DNA of 64,000 nt, from positions 1,550,001 to 1,614,000 of the forward strand of contig NZ_CP101458.1 in NCBI RefSeq assembly GCF_024362525.1. The letters run 5' to 3'. The translations under genes and the position numbers were made by a program. This DNA comes from Natrononativus amylolyticus (GTDB lineage: Archaea > Halobacteriota > Halobacteria > Halobacteriales > Natrialbaceae). The notes beneath the pieces were generated by a model. The model saw only the letters and a program-made list of their open reading frames with translations. It had not been told where the DNA came from and did not search any database. Below are positions 11,228 to 19,347 of the stretch, one piece after another (position 1 is the stretch's first letter; every line of letters starts with the position of its first letter).

Positions 11228-12517
11228 ATGCCAGAGACCGTACTCCTGATCGGCGGCGGCGGCCGCGAGCACGCTATCGCCCGCGCCCTGGAGGATAGCG
11301 AGGCAGACCTGTACGCCTGCGCCGGCAACCGAAACCCCGGCATCGCGCGGCTGGCGGCCGGGTTCGAGACGCTCGAGACGACCGACCCCGATGCGGTCGT
11401 CGCCTACGCCGACGAGGTGGGGGCGACGATCGCCGTCGTCGGCCCCGAGGCACCCCTCGCAGCGGGGGTCGCGGACGCCCTCGAGGAGGCCGGCGTCTAC
11501 GCCTTCGGCCCCAAACAGGCCGACGCCAGGATCGAGACGGACAAGGCGTTCCAGCGCCGGTTCATGGCCGACAACGCGATTCCGGGCTGTCCGGACTTCG
11601 AGACGTTCGAGGATATGGACGCGGCGTGCGAGTTCGTCGACAGCTACGACGGCGACCTCGCGATCAAGCCCGCCGGCCTCACGGGCGGGAAAGGCGTGAA
11701 GGTCATCGGTGATCAGGTGACCGCAGCGGAGGGCAAGGAGTACATTCGGCAATCCGATTACGACCGGATCGTCCTCGAGGAACGGCTGATCGGCGAGGAG
11801 TTCACGATCCAGGCGCTCGTCGCTAACGGTTCGTTCGAAACCGCTCCCGCAGTGCAGGATCACAAGCGCGCCTACGAGGGCGACGAAGGGCCGAACACCG
11901 GCGGAATGGGATCGTACAGCGACGCGAGCTTCGAACTGCCGTTCATGACCCGCGAGGATTACACCGACGCCGTCGGCATCATCGAGGCGACCGTGGAGGC
12001 ACTCGAGGACTACAGAGGGATTCTCTACGGCCAGTTCATGCTGACCGCGGAGGGCCCGAAGGTGATCGAGTTTAACGCCCGCTTCGGGGACCCCGAGGCG
12101 ATGAACACCCTGCCGACCCTCGAGACCGACTTCCTCGACGTCCTGGTGGCGGCGCGGGACGGCGGCCCGGTGCCCGAACTCGAGTTCGCCGAGCGGGCGA
12201 CGGTCTGTAAGTACGCCGTGCCGGAAGGGTATCCGACGGAGCCGAAAGCCGGGGCGAAAGTGCAAATCAGCGAGGAGAACGCCGGCGACGCGCTGCTCTA
12301 CTACGCCAGCGTCGACGAGCGCGAGGACGGAATCTACACGACGACCTCGAGATCGTTCGCCGTCGTCGGGGTCGCCGAGACCATCGCTGACGCGGAGGAA
12401 ATCGCCGAGGACGCCCTCGCCGTCGCGGGCGAGGAGGGGCTGCACGTGCGCCACGACATCGGGAAAGCGGCGCTGGTCCAGCAGCGCATCGACCACATCG
12501 AAGCGCTCCGGGGGTAG
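11228..12517 (+). CDS. purD: Phosphoribosylamine-glycine ligase (GAR synthetase)
   Basis: A 429-residue ATP-grasp enzyme of purine synthesis that joins glycine to phosphoribosylamine. Features: the N-terminal VLLIGGGGREHAIARAL signature; P-loop-like GPEAPLAAGVADALEE; the ATP-grasp lid (KPAGLTGGKGVKVI); the HKRAYEGDEGPNTGGMGSYS motif; and the metal-binding EFNARFGDPEAMNTL. It is full length. The start codon ATG lies about 40 nt after an AT-rich stretch (AAGGATAACACTTA) that may hold the promoter. It is monocistronic. Confidence 0.96.
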   Translation: MPETVLLIGGGGREHAIARALEDSEADLYACAGNRNPGIARLAAGFETLETTDPDAVVAYADEVGATIAVVGPEAPLAAGVADALEEAGVYAFGPKQADARIETDKAFQRRFMADNAIPGCPDFETFEDMDAACEFVDSYDGDLAIKPAGLTGGKGVKVIGDQVTAAEGKEYIRQSDYDRIVLEERLIGEEFTIQALVANGSFETAPAVQDHKRAYEGDEGPNTGGMGSYSDASFELPFMTREDYTDAVGIIEATVEALEDYRGILYGQFMLTAEGPKVIEFNARFGDPEAMNTLPTLETDFLDVLVAARDGGPVPELEFAERATVCKYAVPEGYPTEPKAGAKVQISEENAGDALLYYASVDEREDGIYTTTSRSFAVVGVAETIADAEEIAEDALAVAGEEGLHVRHDIGKAALVQQRIDHIEALRG

Positions 12518-12597
12518 GCGGAGGGGCGGGCGCCCGGGTCCCGAACGCCCGGCCGCGTCGGCTGGTTTCTTATACGATCCCGACGAATTCCGTCGCA

Positions 12598-13128
12598 GTG
12601 ACAGACGACGCCGACTCGAGACACGACCGCGTCACCGCCCACCCGACACCCGGCCGTGCGAACTCCCTGGCGTACTGGACAGACGCGAAACACCCCGTCC
12701 GGGTCGCGATCAACTACCTCGTCGTCTGGCTCGTTCGAATCTCGCCGAGCCTGCGGCTCAAGCGCCTGCTCCTCCGGCGACTCGGCGCCACCGTCGGCGA
12801 GGGGGTGTCGTGGGGGCTCGAGGCCACGCCGGACGTCTTCTGGCCGGAACTCATCACGGTCGAGGATCACGCCATCGTCGGCTACGACGCGACGATTCTG
12901 TGCCACGAGTTCCTCCAGGAGGAGTACCGCACCGGCGAGGTCGTCGTCGGCGAGCGGGCGATGATCGGCGCGGGGGCGATCATCCTGCCTGGCGTCGAAA
13001 TCGGCGCGGACGCGAGCGTGGCGGCGAACTCGCTGGTCACCCGGGACGTGCCGCCGGGCGAAACCGTCGCGGGGGTGCCCGCCGAGCCGATGGGGAACGC
13101 CGGGAGCGAGGACGAGTCCTCGTCCTGA
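12598..13128 (+). CDS. Hexapeptide-repeat acyltransferase (left-handed beta-helix)
   Basis: A 176-residue protein starting at GTG. Residues 30-60 form a basic, hydrophobic segment (VAINYLVVWLVRISPSLRLKRLLLRRLGA) that may sit on the membrane. From about residue 65, imperfect [LIV]-G-x4 hexapeptides run to the C-terminus (VGEGV, IVGYDATI, VVVGERAMIGAGAIILPGVEIGADASVAANSLV), ending with the PPGETVAGVPAEP cap of the maltose/galactoside O-acetyltransferase group. H108 in LCHEF may be catalytic. The acceptor substrate is unknown. Confidence 0.88.
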   Translation: MTDDADSRHDRVTAHPTPGRANSLAYWTDAKHPVRVAINYLVVWLVRISPSLRLKRLLLRRLGATVGEGVSWGLEATPDVFWPELITVEDHAIVGYDATILCHEFLQEEYRTGEVVVGERAMIGAGAIILPGVEIGADASVAANSLVTRDVPPGETVAGVPAEPMGNAGSEDESSS

Positions 13129-13145
13129 CCGTTCGTTGCCTCGAG

Positions 13146-13973
13146 TCAGAAACCGAGGGAGCCGAACAGCCCGGGCGTCGCTACCGCGAGCGTGAACATG
13201 ACTCCGGCGAGCCCGAGTTGCATCCCAGCGCTCCGGCGCAACTCCGCGCTTCGCCGCTCGAGGTCGCCGCCGACGAGAACCGGCGGCTCGTCGCCCGACC
13301 CCCTGAGGAGGGGGCCGTCTTCCGTCTCGGTGACGGTTCCCTGGACCGCGCCCTCGTCGCCCTCGCCGATCGCCGTCTCCTGGTAGCGATCCGGTGTGTG
13401 CGTCTTCCTGCCGAAGCTCACGGAGACCTCGAGGCCGCTCAGCAGTCCGCCATCGCCGACGAGTCAGAGTCGCTCGAGCAGTTTCGTCAGCGGATCGGGC
13501 TCTCCGAGACGAACCTCCGTCTCGGGCTCGGCGAGGTGGACGTTCGAGGCGTCGAACGGGTCGAAAACGCCGTTTTCTGCCCGGTCGGGCACCAGTTCGT
13601 CCCCGTCGACGCGAACGTACCGGCCGCCGTGGAGGACGCTGAACTCGCCGACGGCCAGCCCGCCGTCGGCGGTTCGCCAGCGCGTGCCACGATTCTGTCT
13701 GCCGCCCGTTCGCACCTTGCGGCGGACGCGCCAGGCGACGATCCGGGGCGAACCGGCCGCCTCGACCGCCTCCGCCGGCCGCTCTCGCTCGAGGGTCGCC
13801 GGCTCCACCACGTCGACGGGACCGTGGACCGTCGTCTCGCCGTCGGTTCGGCTACCGCGAGCTACGTCAGCGGCGATCCGTGACACCGTCCGGTACCGGC
13901 TGTAGTGTCTGTAGGTCTGATACAGCGCCCCGATTCCGATCAGACCGAACACCAGCGGGAGGAACGGTTCCAT
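13146..13973 (-). pseudogene. GIDE-domain-like membrane protein split by an in-frame TGA
   Basis: One continuous frame of 276 codons interrupted by a single TGA (13464-13466). The upstream part (169 aa, from MEPFLPLVFGLIGIGALY) has an N-terminal membrane helix and a beta-rich domain containing the segments VHGPVDVVEP and IVAWRVRRKV. The downstream part continues in the same frame through about 14 codons (LVGDGGLLSGLEVSV) into SFGRKTHTPDRYQETAIGEGD. It ends in a membrane helix (GLAGVMFTLAVATPGLFG). The helix-domain-helix plan resembles GIDE-type proteins (PF12483), though that label is tentative. A CGA or GGA to TGA change would explain the break. A GTG just downstream could restart translation. 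Confidence 0.7.
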
Positions 13974-14051
13974 GTCCGAAATCGCGACTCTGGTGTGATG
14001 AATTCACGGAAATAATTAAAATTCTCCTACAGTACGGCCTCGAGACCGCCG

Positions 14052-14612
14052 CTACCGCGGGGCGTCGGATCGGCTGGCTCCCCGAGTTCGTCGGCGGAAC
14101 CGCCACGCGGCGCCGCAGTACAGCGCGCCGCCGAGGAGCCACCAGGGATTCCAGAACAGGACGCGCCAGACGAGCGCCGGCCGATCCACCGCTCCCGGAA
14201 CGTACGCGCCCGAGAGAACCAGCCCGTGCAGGACCATGTGTAGCCCGCCGTACGCCAGGAGCCCCAGGCCGATCAGCCAGACGCCCGCGAGCACCAGCCG
14301 TCGCGGAAGGATCTCTCGAGGGGACACGAGAGCCGCGAGGAGTGCCACGGGGACGAGTTTGAGAACGCCGGTGAGCCAGACCAGTCCGACGAACCACGGC
14401 TCGCGAGCCGCGGCCTGCTCTTCGACGCCGGACCCGAGCGTCGCCAGCCCGACCGTCCCACCGGCCGCCCAGTAGAAGCTCATCGCGGCGAAGACGACCC
14501 ACCAGGCGCCGGCGATCCACAGCGGCACGGCTCGTGCCCGCTCAGTTGCTTCCCCAAGGTGGATTCGAGCCCGCACCGCGATCACCGCTGTCCGTACGTC
14601 GGAACGCACCAT
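14052..14612 (-). CDS. DUF3995-type integral membrane protein (copy 1)
   Basis: A 186-residue membrane protein with four to five hydrophobic helices: IAGAWWVVFAAMSFYWAAGG, LVWLTGVLKLVPVALLAALV, LVLAGVWLIGLGLLAYGGLH, and a C-terminal WRVLFWNPWWLLGGALYCGAAW. The W-x-V-F-A-A-x-S-F-Y-W-A-x-G-G opening is characteristic of DUF3995. A second copy lies at 32461-32997 with the same order and nearly the same C-terminal motif. Function is unknown; no catalytic residues are visible. The C-terminal tail is basic. Confidence 0.8.
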   Translation of the reverse strand: MVRSDVRTAVIAVRARIHLGEATERARAVPLWIAGAWWVVFAAMSFYWAAGGTVGLATLGSGVEEQAAAREPWFVGLVWLTGVLKLVPVALLAALVSPREILPRRLVLAGVWLIGLGLLAYGGLHMVLHGLVLSGAYVPGAVDRPALVWRVLFWNPWWLLGGALYCGAAWRFRRRTRGASRSDAPR

Positions 14613-14657
14613 ATAACGGGGGTGTCTCGACGCTCGCCGGCGGAGCGATACCCCGAC

Positions 14658-15233
14658 TCAGAAAACCCACTCGAGCGCCGAGAGTCCGGCGACGGAGGCG
14701 ACCGTGATCACGACGGTCCAGAGGGCGATGCTGCCGGTCATCCAGGCGAGCGTCGACCGTCCGCGCGCGCCGAGTCCGAGCGCGAGCACCGCGGCGAGGT
14801 GAACGCCGGTCAGAACCGGCGCGGCGAGCGCCAGGCCGGGGAGGCCGTAGGCGTTCCAGATTCGTTGCGCCCGCTTTCGGCGCTTCGAGGGCTCGCCGTC
14901 GCTTTCCCGGCGAGACTCGAGCCACGCCGAGAGCCGCTCGTAGCCGAGAACGATGCCGTAAATCGGGGCGACGTTGCCGGCGAAGGCGACGATGCCGACG
15001 AGAACCGGATCGAGACCGAGGCCGACGCCGATCGGGATCACGATGAGAATCTCGAGCAGCGGCGTCGCGGCGAGCGCGAAGACGAGGAGGTACTGCCAGG
15101 GGCCGCTCGCGGCGTCGATCCACTCGCGGGCCTGGCCCTCGAAGGCGAGCGGACCAGCGGCGAGTTCGGAGCCGCCGCTCAGTGCGACGAGAAGCGAGTC
15201 GACTGCCGACGAGGTGACGATGAGCGGGTCCAT
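14658..15233 (-). CDS. Small multidrug-export-type membrane protein
   Basis: A 191-residue membrane protein resembling the Sm_multidrug_ex family (PF06695). Its features include FALAATPLLEILIVIPIGVGLGLDP, the family's Pro/Glu-containing re-entrant-type segment, then AFAGNVAPIYGIVLGYERL. A cytoplasmic basic loop (RRESDGEPSKRRKRAQRIWNAYG) follows, then LPGLALAAPVLTGVHLAAVLALGLGA and a final helix. The name reflects an old annotation; transport of drugs is not shown. Only 45 bp separates it from the DUF3995 gene, on the same strand. Confidence 0.82.
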   Translation of the reverse strand: MDPLIVTSSAVDSLLVALSGGSELAAGPLAFEGQAREWIDAASGPWQYLLVFALAATPLLEILIVIPIGVGLGLDPVLVGIVAFAGNVAPIYGIVLGYERLSAWLESRRESDGEPSKRRKRAQRIWNAYGLPGLALAAPVLTGVHLAAVLALGLGARGRSTLAWMTGSIALWTVVITVASVAGLSALEWVF

Positions 15234-15295
15234 GAGGCGGGGATCGGTGCCGTCGAGTCGTTGGAATCGGGTGTCGGCGTGCTACGCGAGCGGCG

Positions 15296-16465
15296 TCACA
15301 GCGACGACCAGCACTTCCGGGCGCGGTTCCAGGAGGTGAGGTCGGCGATCCAGCGGGCGGCGATGAGCTTCTTCAGGTTCTTCGCGGGGCGGCCGCCGAA
15401 GGTGTCGACGGGCATCGAGAGACCGAAGGCGGGTTTGACGCCGTGGGCGACCGCCTTGTCGCCGACGGAGACGACGGTTCCCTTGTCCTCGAACTCCCAG
15501 GTTCTGAGGGGACGCCCCTCGATCACGCGCGAGATGTTCTCGCCGGCGACTTCGGCGGCCTGCCAGGCGGCCTGTGCGGTCGGCGGTGCGGGCTGGTTGC
15601 CCTGGTCGACGATCGCCGAGTCGCCGATGGCGAAGACGCGCTCGTCGCTGGTCTGGAAGTTCGCACCGGCGTTGACGCGGTTGTGCTCCTTCTCGAGGTC
15701 CGCCCCTTCGAGCGCCTCCCGGCCCGTGATGCCCCCGGTCCAGACGAAGACGTCGTACTCGAGGGGCTCGCCCTCGTCGAAGTGGATGACGCCGTCTTCG
15801 GCCTCGGTGATCGGGTCGTCGGTGTGGATCCTGACGCCGGCTTCCTCGAGCAGGTCGCGCAGCGCCTGCTGGATCTCCGGGTCGTTACCGGGGAAGATCT
15901 CGTCGAGCGCCTCGACCAGGTGGATCTCGAGGGGCGCGCGGTGTTTGTCGCGGAACTCGGCGATCTCGCCGGCGGTCTGGATACCCGAGAGGCCGGCGCC
16001 GCCGATGACGATCTGGGCGGGTTCGCCGCGGGTGGCCTCCCTGCTCGCCGTCTCGATCCGGTCGTGGATCTCGAGGGCGTCGTCGAGGCTCTTCAGGGTC
16101 AGCGAGTGCTCCGCGAGGCCGGGGATGCCGTAGTAGGCGGTTCCGCTGCCCAGACCGACGAGAACGTAGTCGTACTCGACGTCCTCGCTGTCGGCGAGCT
16201 CGACGACCTGCTCGTCGACGTCGAGGTTGGTGACGCTATCCTGGATGAACTGCGTCGTCGGCTCGGCGATGTCGTGAACGGGAATCGTGATGTCAGAGCG
16301 AACGGTCGGGTCCCGGACGACGCGGTGGGCCTCGTGGAGGACGAGGTGGTAGTCGGTGTCCGAGATCCAGGTCAGTCTTGCGGTGTCGTCAAGCTCCGAC
16401 TGGAGCTTCGAGATCGCTCCGGCACCCGCGTAGCCAGCGCCAAGAACGACGACATTCTCAGTCAT
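15296..16465 (-). CDS. NAD(P)/FAD-dependent oxidoreductase, NDH-2-like
   Basis: A 389-residue flavoprotein of the pyridine-nucleotide disulfide oxidoreductase fold. The N-terminal FAD dinucleotide fold is VVVLGAGYAGAGAIS; the second, NAD-binding fold is IVIGGAGLSGIQTAGEIAE; the FAD-contact motif is ERVFAIGDSAIV. The C-terminal region (AAWQAAEVAGENISRVIEG) and final amphipathic part fit type II NADH dehydrogenases, which pass electrons from NADH to quinone without pumping. The start MTENVVVLGAG is chosen because the FAD fold begins at once; the 39-codon upstream extension is not protein-like. Confidence 0.9.
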   Translation of the reverse strand: MTENVVVLGAGYAGAGAISKLQSELDDTARLTWISDTDYHLVLHEAHRVVRDPTVRSDITIPVHDIAEPTTQFIQDSVTNLDVDEQVVELADSEDVEYDYVLVGLGSGTAYYGIPGLAEHSLTLKSLDDALEIHDRIETASREATRGEPAQIVIGGAGLSGIQTAGEIAEFRDKHRAPLEIHLVEALDEIFPGNDPEIQQALRDLLEEAGVRIHTDDPITEAEDGVIHFDEGEPLEYDVFVWTGGITGREALEGADLEKEHNRVNAGANFQTSDERVFAIGDSAIVDQGNQPAPPTAQAAWQAAEVAGENISRVIEGRPLRTWEFEDKGTVVSVGDKAVAHGVKPAFGLSMPVDTFGGRPAKNLKKLIAARWIADLTSWNRARKCWSSL

Positions 16466-16556
16466 ACTGCACTCTCGGAAACACTCCGATACAAAGGTGT
16501 TGAAACCGTTATCCGCGTGCGTCATAGTCCCATGCGGCAGGATCTGCCGGGGTGTC

Positions 16557-17465
16557 CTAGAGGATGCGCTTGCCGAACGCACTCGCCGCCAGCTCCGCCG
16601 CGAGGATTCCGGTCTCGTTCTGTTCGTCCAGGATCGGATTGACCTCCACGACGTCCATCGAGCGGAGCACGTCGCGCTCGAACACGGTCTCGAGTGCGGA
16701 GTGTGCCTCCCGGTAGGTCGCTCCGCCGCGGACGGGGGTTCCGACGCCCGGTGCCGCCTTGGGGTCGAGCCAGTCGAGGTCGAGGCTGACGTGGATTCCG
16801 TCGGTGTCGGTCGTCGCGACGTCGATGGCGTCCTCGACGACGGCCGTAATCCCGCGCTCGTCGATGTCGGACATCGTAAACGCCGTCACGTCGCTGTCGC
16901 GGATGGCCTCGCGCTCGCGGTCGTCGATGCTCCGCAGGCCGACGTACACCACCGACTCCTCGCGGACTCGGGGTGCCCGTGCCCACTCGAGTTCGCCGAA
17001 CAGCCCCTTTCCGAGGGCCGCGGCGAGGGGCATCCCGTGGACGTTCCCGCTCGGGGAGGTCTCTGGCGTGTTGAGGTCGGCGTGGGCGTCGAACCAGATC
17101 ACGCCGAGGTCGGCCTCGCGGGCGGACCCGCTCATGGTGCCGATCGAGATCGAGTGGTCGCCCCCGAGGACGAGCGGGAACGACCCCTCCGAGAGCGTTT
17201 CGGCGACCTGGTCTTCGAGACGGGTGCAGACGTCTTCGGTCTCGTTCAGGAACTTCGCGTTGCCCGTCCGCGGCGGCTTCGCGTCCGGGTCGCGCTCCTC
17301 GGCGCGCGGGATCAGGAGGTCCCCGGAGTCCGTACACTCGACGCCCGCCGACTCGAGGCCGTCGGCCAGTCCGCCGTACCTGATCGCCGACGGCCCCATG
17401 TCGACGCCGCGCCTGTTCGCCCCGTAGTCCATCGGTGCACCGATAATCCGAACGGTTCGGCCCAT
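16557..17465 (-). CDS. Arginase / agmatinase family ureohydrolase
   Basis: A 302-residue binuclear-manganese ureohydrolase. Metal-binding motifs are GGDHSIS, WFDAHADLNTP and SLDLDWLDP. The GNVHGMPLA loop and APGVGTPVRGGATYREAH match true arginases better than agmatinases, so hydrolysis of arginine to ornithine and urea is favoured. Length is typical. It begins MGRTVRIIGAPMDYGANRRGVDMGPSAIR, the canonical N-terminus, and ends in FGKRIL. It is followed on the same strand by the NDH-2-like gene after 91 bp. Confidence 0.92.
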   Translation of the reverse strand: MGRTVRIIGAPMDYGANRRGVDMGPSAIRYGGLADGLESAGVECTDSGDLLIPRAEERDPDAKPPRTGNAKFLNETEDVCTRLEDQVAETLSEGSFPLVLGGDHSISIGTMSGSAREADLGVIWFDAHADLNTPETSPSGNVHGMPLAAALGKGLFGELEWARAPRVREESVVYVGLRSIDDREREAIRDSDVTAFTMSDIDERGITAVVEDAIDVATTDTDGIHVSLDLDWLDPKAAPGVGTPVRGGATYREAHSALETVFERDVLRSMDVVEVNPILDEQNETGILAAELAASAFGKRIL

Positions 17466-17530
17466 ACGCCTCGTTCGCGAGGGGGTGTTTAGTTCGTGGC
17501 GATTCGACTGCGCTGAAGGTGGCGATACGT

Positions 17531-17551
17531 TTAGGGTTAGACGGTCCTAAC
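17531..17551. promoter_or_regulatory. Palindromic operator in front of the DtxR-type regulator
   Basis: The sequence GTTAG-ACGGTC-CTAAC (17536-17551) is a TTAG-N6-CTAA palindrome ending 9 nt before the regulator's start codon. A second overlapping pairing, TTAGG (17531) with CCTAA (17546), is also possible. The site overlaps where the core promoter of a leaderless transcript would lie. The same TTAG-N6-CTAA occurs before the ZIP transporter. Confidence 0.6.
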
Positions 17552-17560
17552 TTCGAATCG

Positions 17561-18238
17561 ATGATGCTGAGCGACGTGATGGAAGACTACCTGAAGGTTA
17601 TCTACCAGCTTCAGCGCGGCCACGAGGAGCGGATCAAGACCTCAGAGATCGCCGACGAACTCGACGTCACGTCGCCGACGGTCACCAGCATGCTCGAGAA
17701 ACTCGAGGAGCGCGGCCTGGTCGACCGCGAGAAGTACCGGGGAGTGACGCTCACCGACGAGGGCGAGACGGTCGCCCTCGAGGTGATTCGCCACCACCGC
17801 CTGCTCGAGGCCTACCTGACCGAGCACCTCGACTACGACTGGGCGGAGGTTCACGAGGAGGCCGACCGCCTCGAACACCACATCAGCGAGGACTTCGAGG
17901 CGCGGGTCGCCGCCGCCCTCGACGATCCGAACGTCGACCCTCACGGCTCGCCGATCCCCGGTGCAGACCTCGAGCCGCCGGTTTCCGCCGGCGAATCGGT
18001 CACGGAGTTCGCCGAAGGAGAGACGGTCGTCGTCGAGGAGGTCGCCGACGACGATCCCGAGGTGCTCTCGTACCTCGCCGACCACGGCATCGAACCGGGG
18101 GTCGAACTCGAGATCCTCGAGATCGCGCCGTTCGGAATGATTACGGCCAGCGCGGCCGGCCACGACGATCCCGTTTCCCTGCCGACTGACGTCGCCCGAC
18201 ACGTTCGAGTGACGCTCCCGGCCGGGACCGAACGCTGA
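17561..18238 (+). CDS. Metal-dependent transcriptional regulator, DtxR/SirR/TroR family
   Basis: A 225-residue regulator. An N-terminal winged helix (MLSDVMEDYLKVIYQLQRGHEERIKTSEIADELDVTSPTVTSML) is followed by the dimerisation and metal-binding domain (RHHRLLEAYLTEHLDYDWAEVHEEADRLEHHISEDFEAR), whose His, Glu and Asp residues suit binding of Mn or Fe. A C-terminal FeoA/SH3-like domain follows (PGVELEILEIAPFGMITASAAG). The start at 17561 (or 17564) is preferred because the upstream in-frame codons overlap the operator. Autoregulation and control of the adjacent ZIP gene are inferred from shared palindromes. Confidence 0.92.
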   Translation: MMLSDVMEDYLKVIYQLQRGHEERIKTSEIADELDVTSPTVTSMLEKLEERGLVDREKYRGVTLTDEGETVALEVIRHHRLLEAYLTEHLDYDWAEVHEEADRLEHHISEDFEARVAAALDDPNVDPHGSPIPGADLEPPVSAGESVTEFAEGETVVVEEVADDDPEVLSYLADHGIEPGVELEILEIAPFGMITASAAGHDDPVSLPTDVARHVRVTLPAGTER

Positions 18239-18316
18239 TCAGACGGGCTACCCCGCTCCCGACGAACGATCGGTTAGTGTAGACTCAATCTAAAAATTGA
18301 TGGGGAACATATATTA

Positions 18317-18330
18317 TTAGCCGCGTCTAA
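18317..18330. promoter_or_regulatory. TTAG-N6-CTAA operator before the ZIP gene
   Basis: ATTAG-CCGCGT-CTAAA (18316-18331) matches the palindrome before the DtxR-type gene in both arms and spacer length. It lies directly after a TATA-like ATATATTATT (18309-18318), so bound repressor would block initiation. A related TAGA-N5-TCTA dyad is at about 18282-18294. Confidence 0.6.
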
Positions 18331-18353
18331 ACATCTGCTCATGAAGGACGTCG

Positions 18354-19337
18354 TTGCGGGACGGACGCGAGGTGGTTTCGTTGTCACGTCTCGATAGTCT
18401 CGCCGATTCGCTCCCGGCCTGGATGCTCGCGGTCGCGCCGGTGCTCATTCTCGGCGCGGTCGCCGGGCTGTTGTACCTGACCTCCCCGTTCGGTGACATC
18501 GAATCGATGGCCGAAGCGGGACCGCTCGAGATCCTGTGGATGCTCACGGTCATCGGCGCGATCGCGGGGATCGTTCCGGTCGTCATCGGAATGCTCTGGT
18601 TCCCGTTCATTCGGTCGCTGGACCACCGCTATCTGCACGCGTTTCTGGCGCTCTCGGCGGGCGTGCTGGCGTTCATCGCCTTCGAGATGACCGAGGAGGT
18701 CTTCGAACACGGTGCCGAAGTCGGCCCCGTGGCCGCGGGCGGCCTCGAACTCTCCGGGGTGATCGTCGCGGGTGGGCTCGCTGTCGCTGGCGTCGGCGGC
18801 ACCTTCGCCGTCATGTACGTGATCAGCGAGTGGCGCCAGCGAAAGATGGCCAGCGCAGAAAAGAGCGGTCTCACGATCGCCTACCTCGTCGCGGTCGCCC
18901 TCGGCCTGCACAGTATCGGCGAGGGGCTCGCCATCGGCGTGGCGTTCATCGACGGCCAGGGAACACTCGTCATGCTGCTCGTCGTCGGCTTCGTCATGCA
19001 CAACGTGATGGAGGGGCCGACGGTCGTCGCCGCCGTCGCGCGCGACCACACGATCCCGCCGTTGCGCCACTTCGCGGCGATGGGCGTCATCGCCGGCGGA
19101 CCCGTGATCCTCGGCGGCTGGGTCGGCAGCCTCGCGAACTCGTCCGCCCTCGCCGTGTTGTTCTACGCGGTCGCGGTGGGTGCGATCCTGCAGGTGATCA
19201 TCGAACTCGTCGACCTCATCAAGTTCGACGCCGAGAGCGTCGTCACCCGGCTCAACGCCGCGACGTTCGTCGTCGGCGTCGCGCTGATGTTCGTCCTCGA
19301 GGACGTGATCGTCGAGGGCTGGATCGTCCCCGGCTGA
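18354..19337 (+). CDS. ZIP-family metal transporter
   Basis: A 327-residue membrane protein with about eight hydrophobic helices. The ZIP signature is seen in helix 4, VALGLHSIGEGLAIGVAF, and helix 5, GFVMHNVMEGPTVVAA, whose His, Glu and Asn residues form the metal path for Zn, Fe or Mn. No in-frame ATG exists near the start. The frame opens at TTG 18354, with a GTG at 18372 giving VVSLSRLDSLADSLPAWM, and either may be used. An ATG at 18341 opens an 18-codon overlapping frame instead. The preceding operator suggests control by the neighbouring DtxR-type regulator. Confidence 0.88.
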   Translation: MRDGREVVSLSRLDSLADSLPAWMLAVAPVLILGAVAGLLYLTSPFGDIESMAEAGPLEILWMLTVIGAIAGIVPVVIGMLWFPFIRSLDHRYLHAFLALSAGVLAFIAFEMTEEVFEHGAEVGPVAAGGLELSGVIVAGGLAVAGVGGTFAVMYVISEWRQRKMASAEKSGLTIAYLVAVALGLHSIGEGLAIGVAFIDGQGTLVMLLVVGFVMHNVMEGPTVVAAVARDHTIPPLRHFAAMGVIAGGPVILGGWVGSLANSSALAVLFYAVAVGAILQVIIELVDLIKFDAESVVTRLNAATFVVGVALMFVLEDVIVEGWIVPG

Positions 19338-19347
19338 CTCGCGCCTC

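Noticed and set aside
11219-12496. 425-aa minus-strand frame opposite purD
   Set aside because: Antisense shadow; the plus strand encodes a complete purD.
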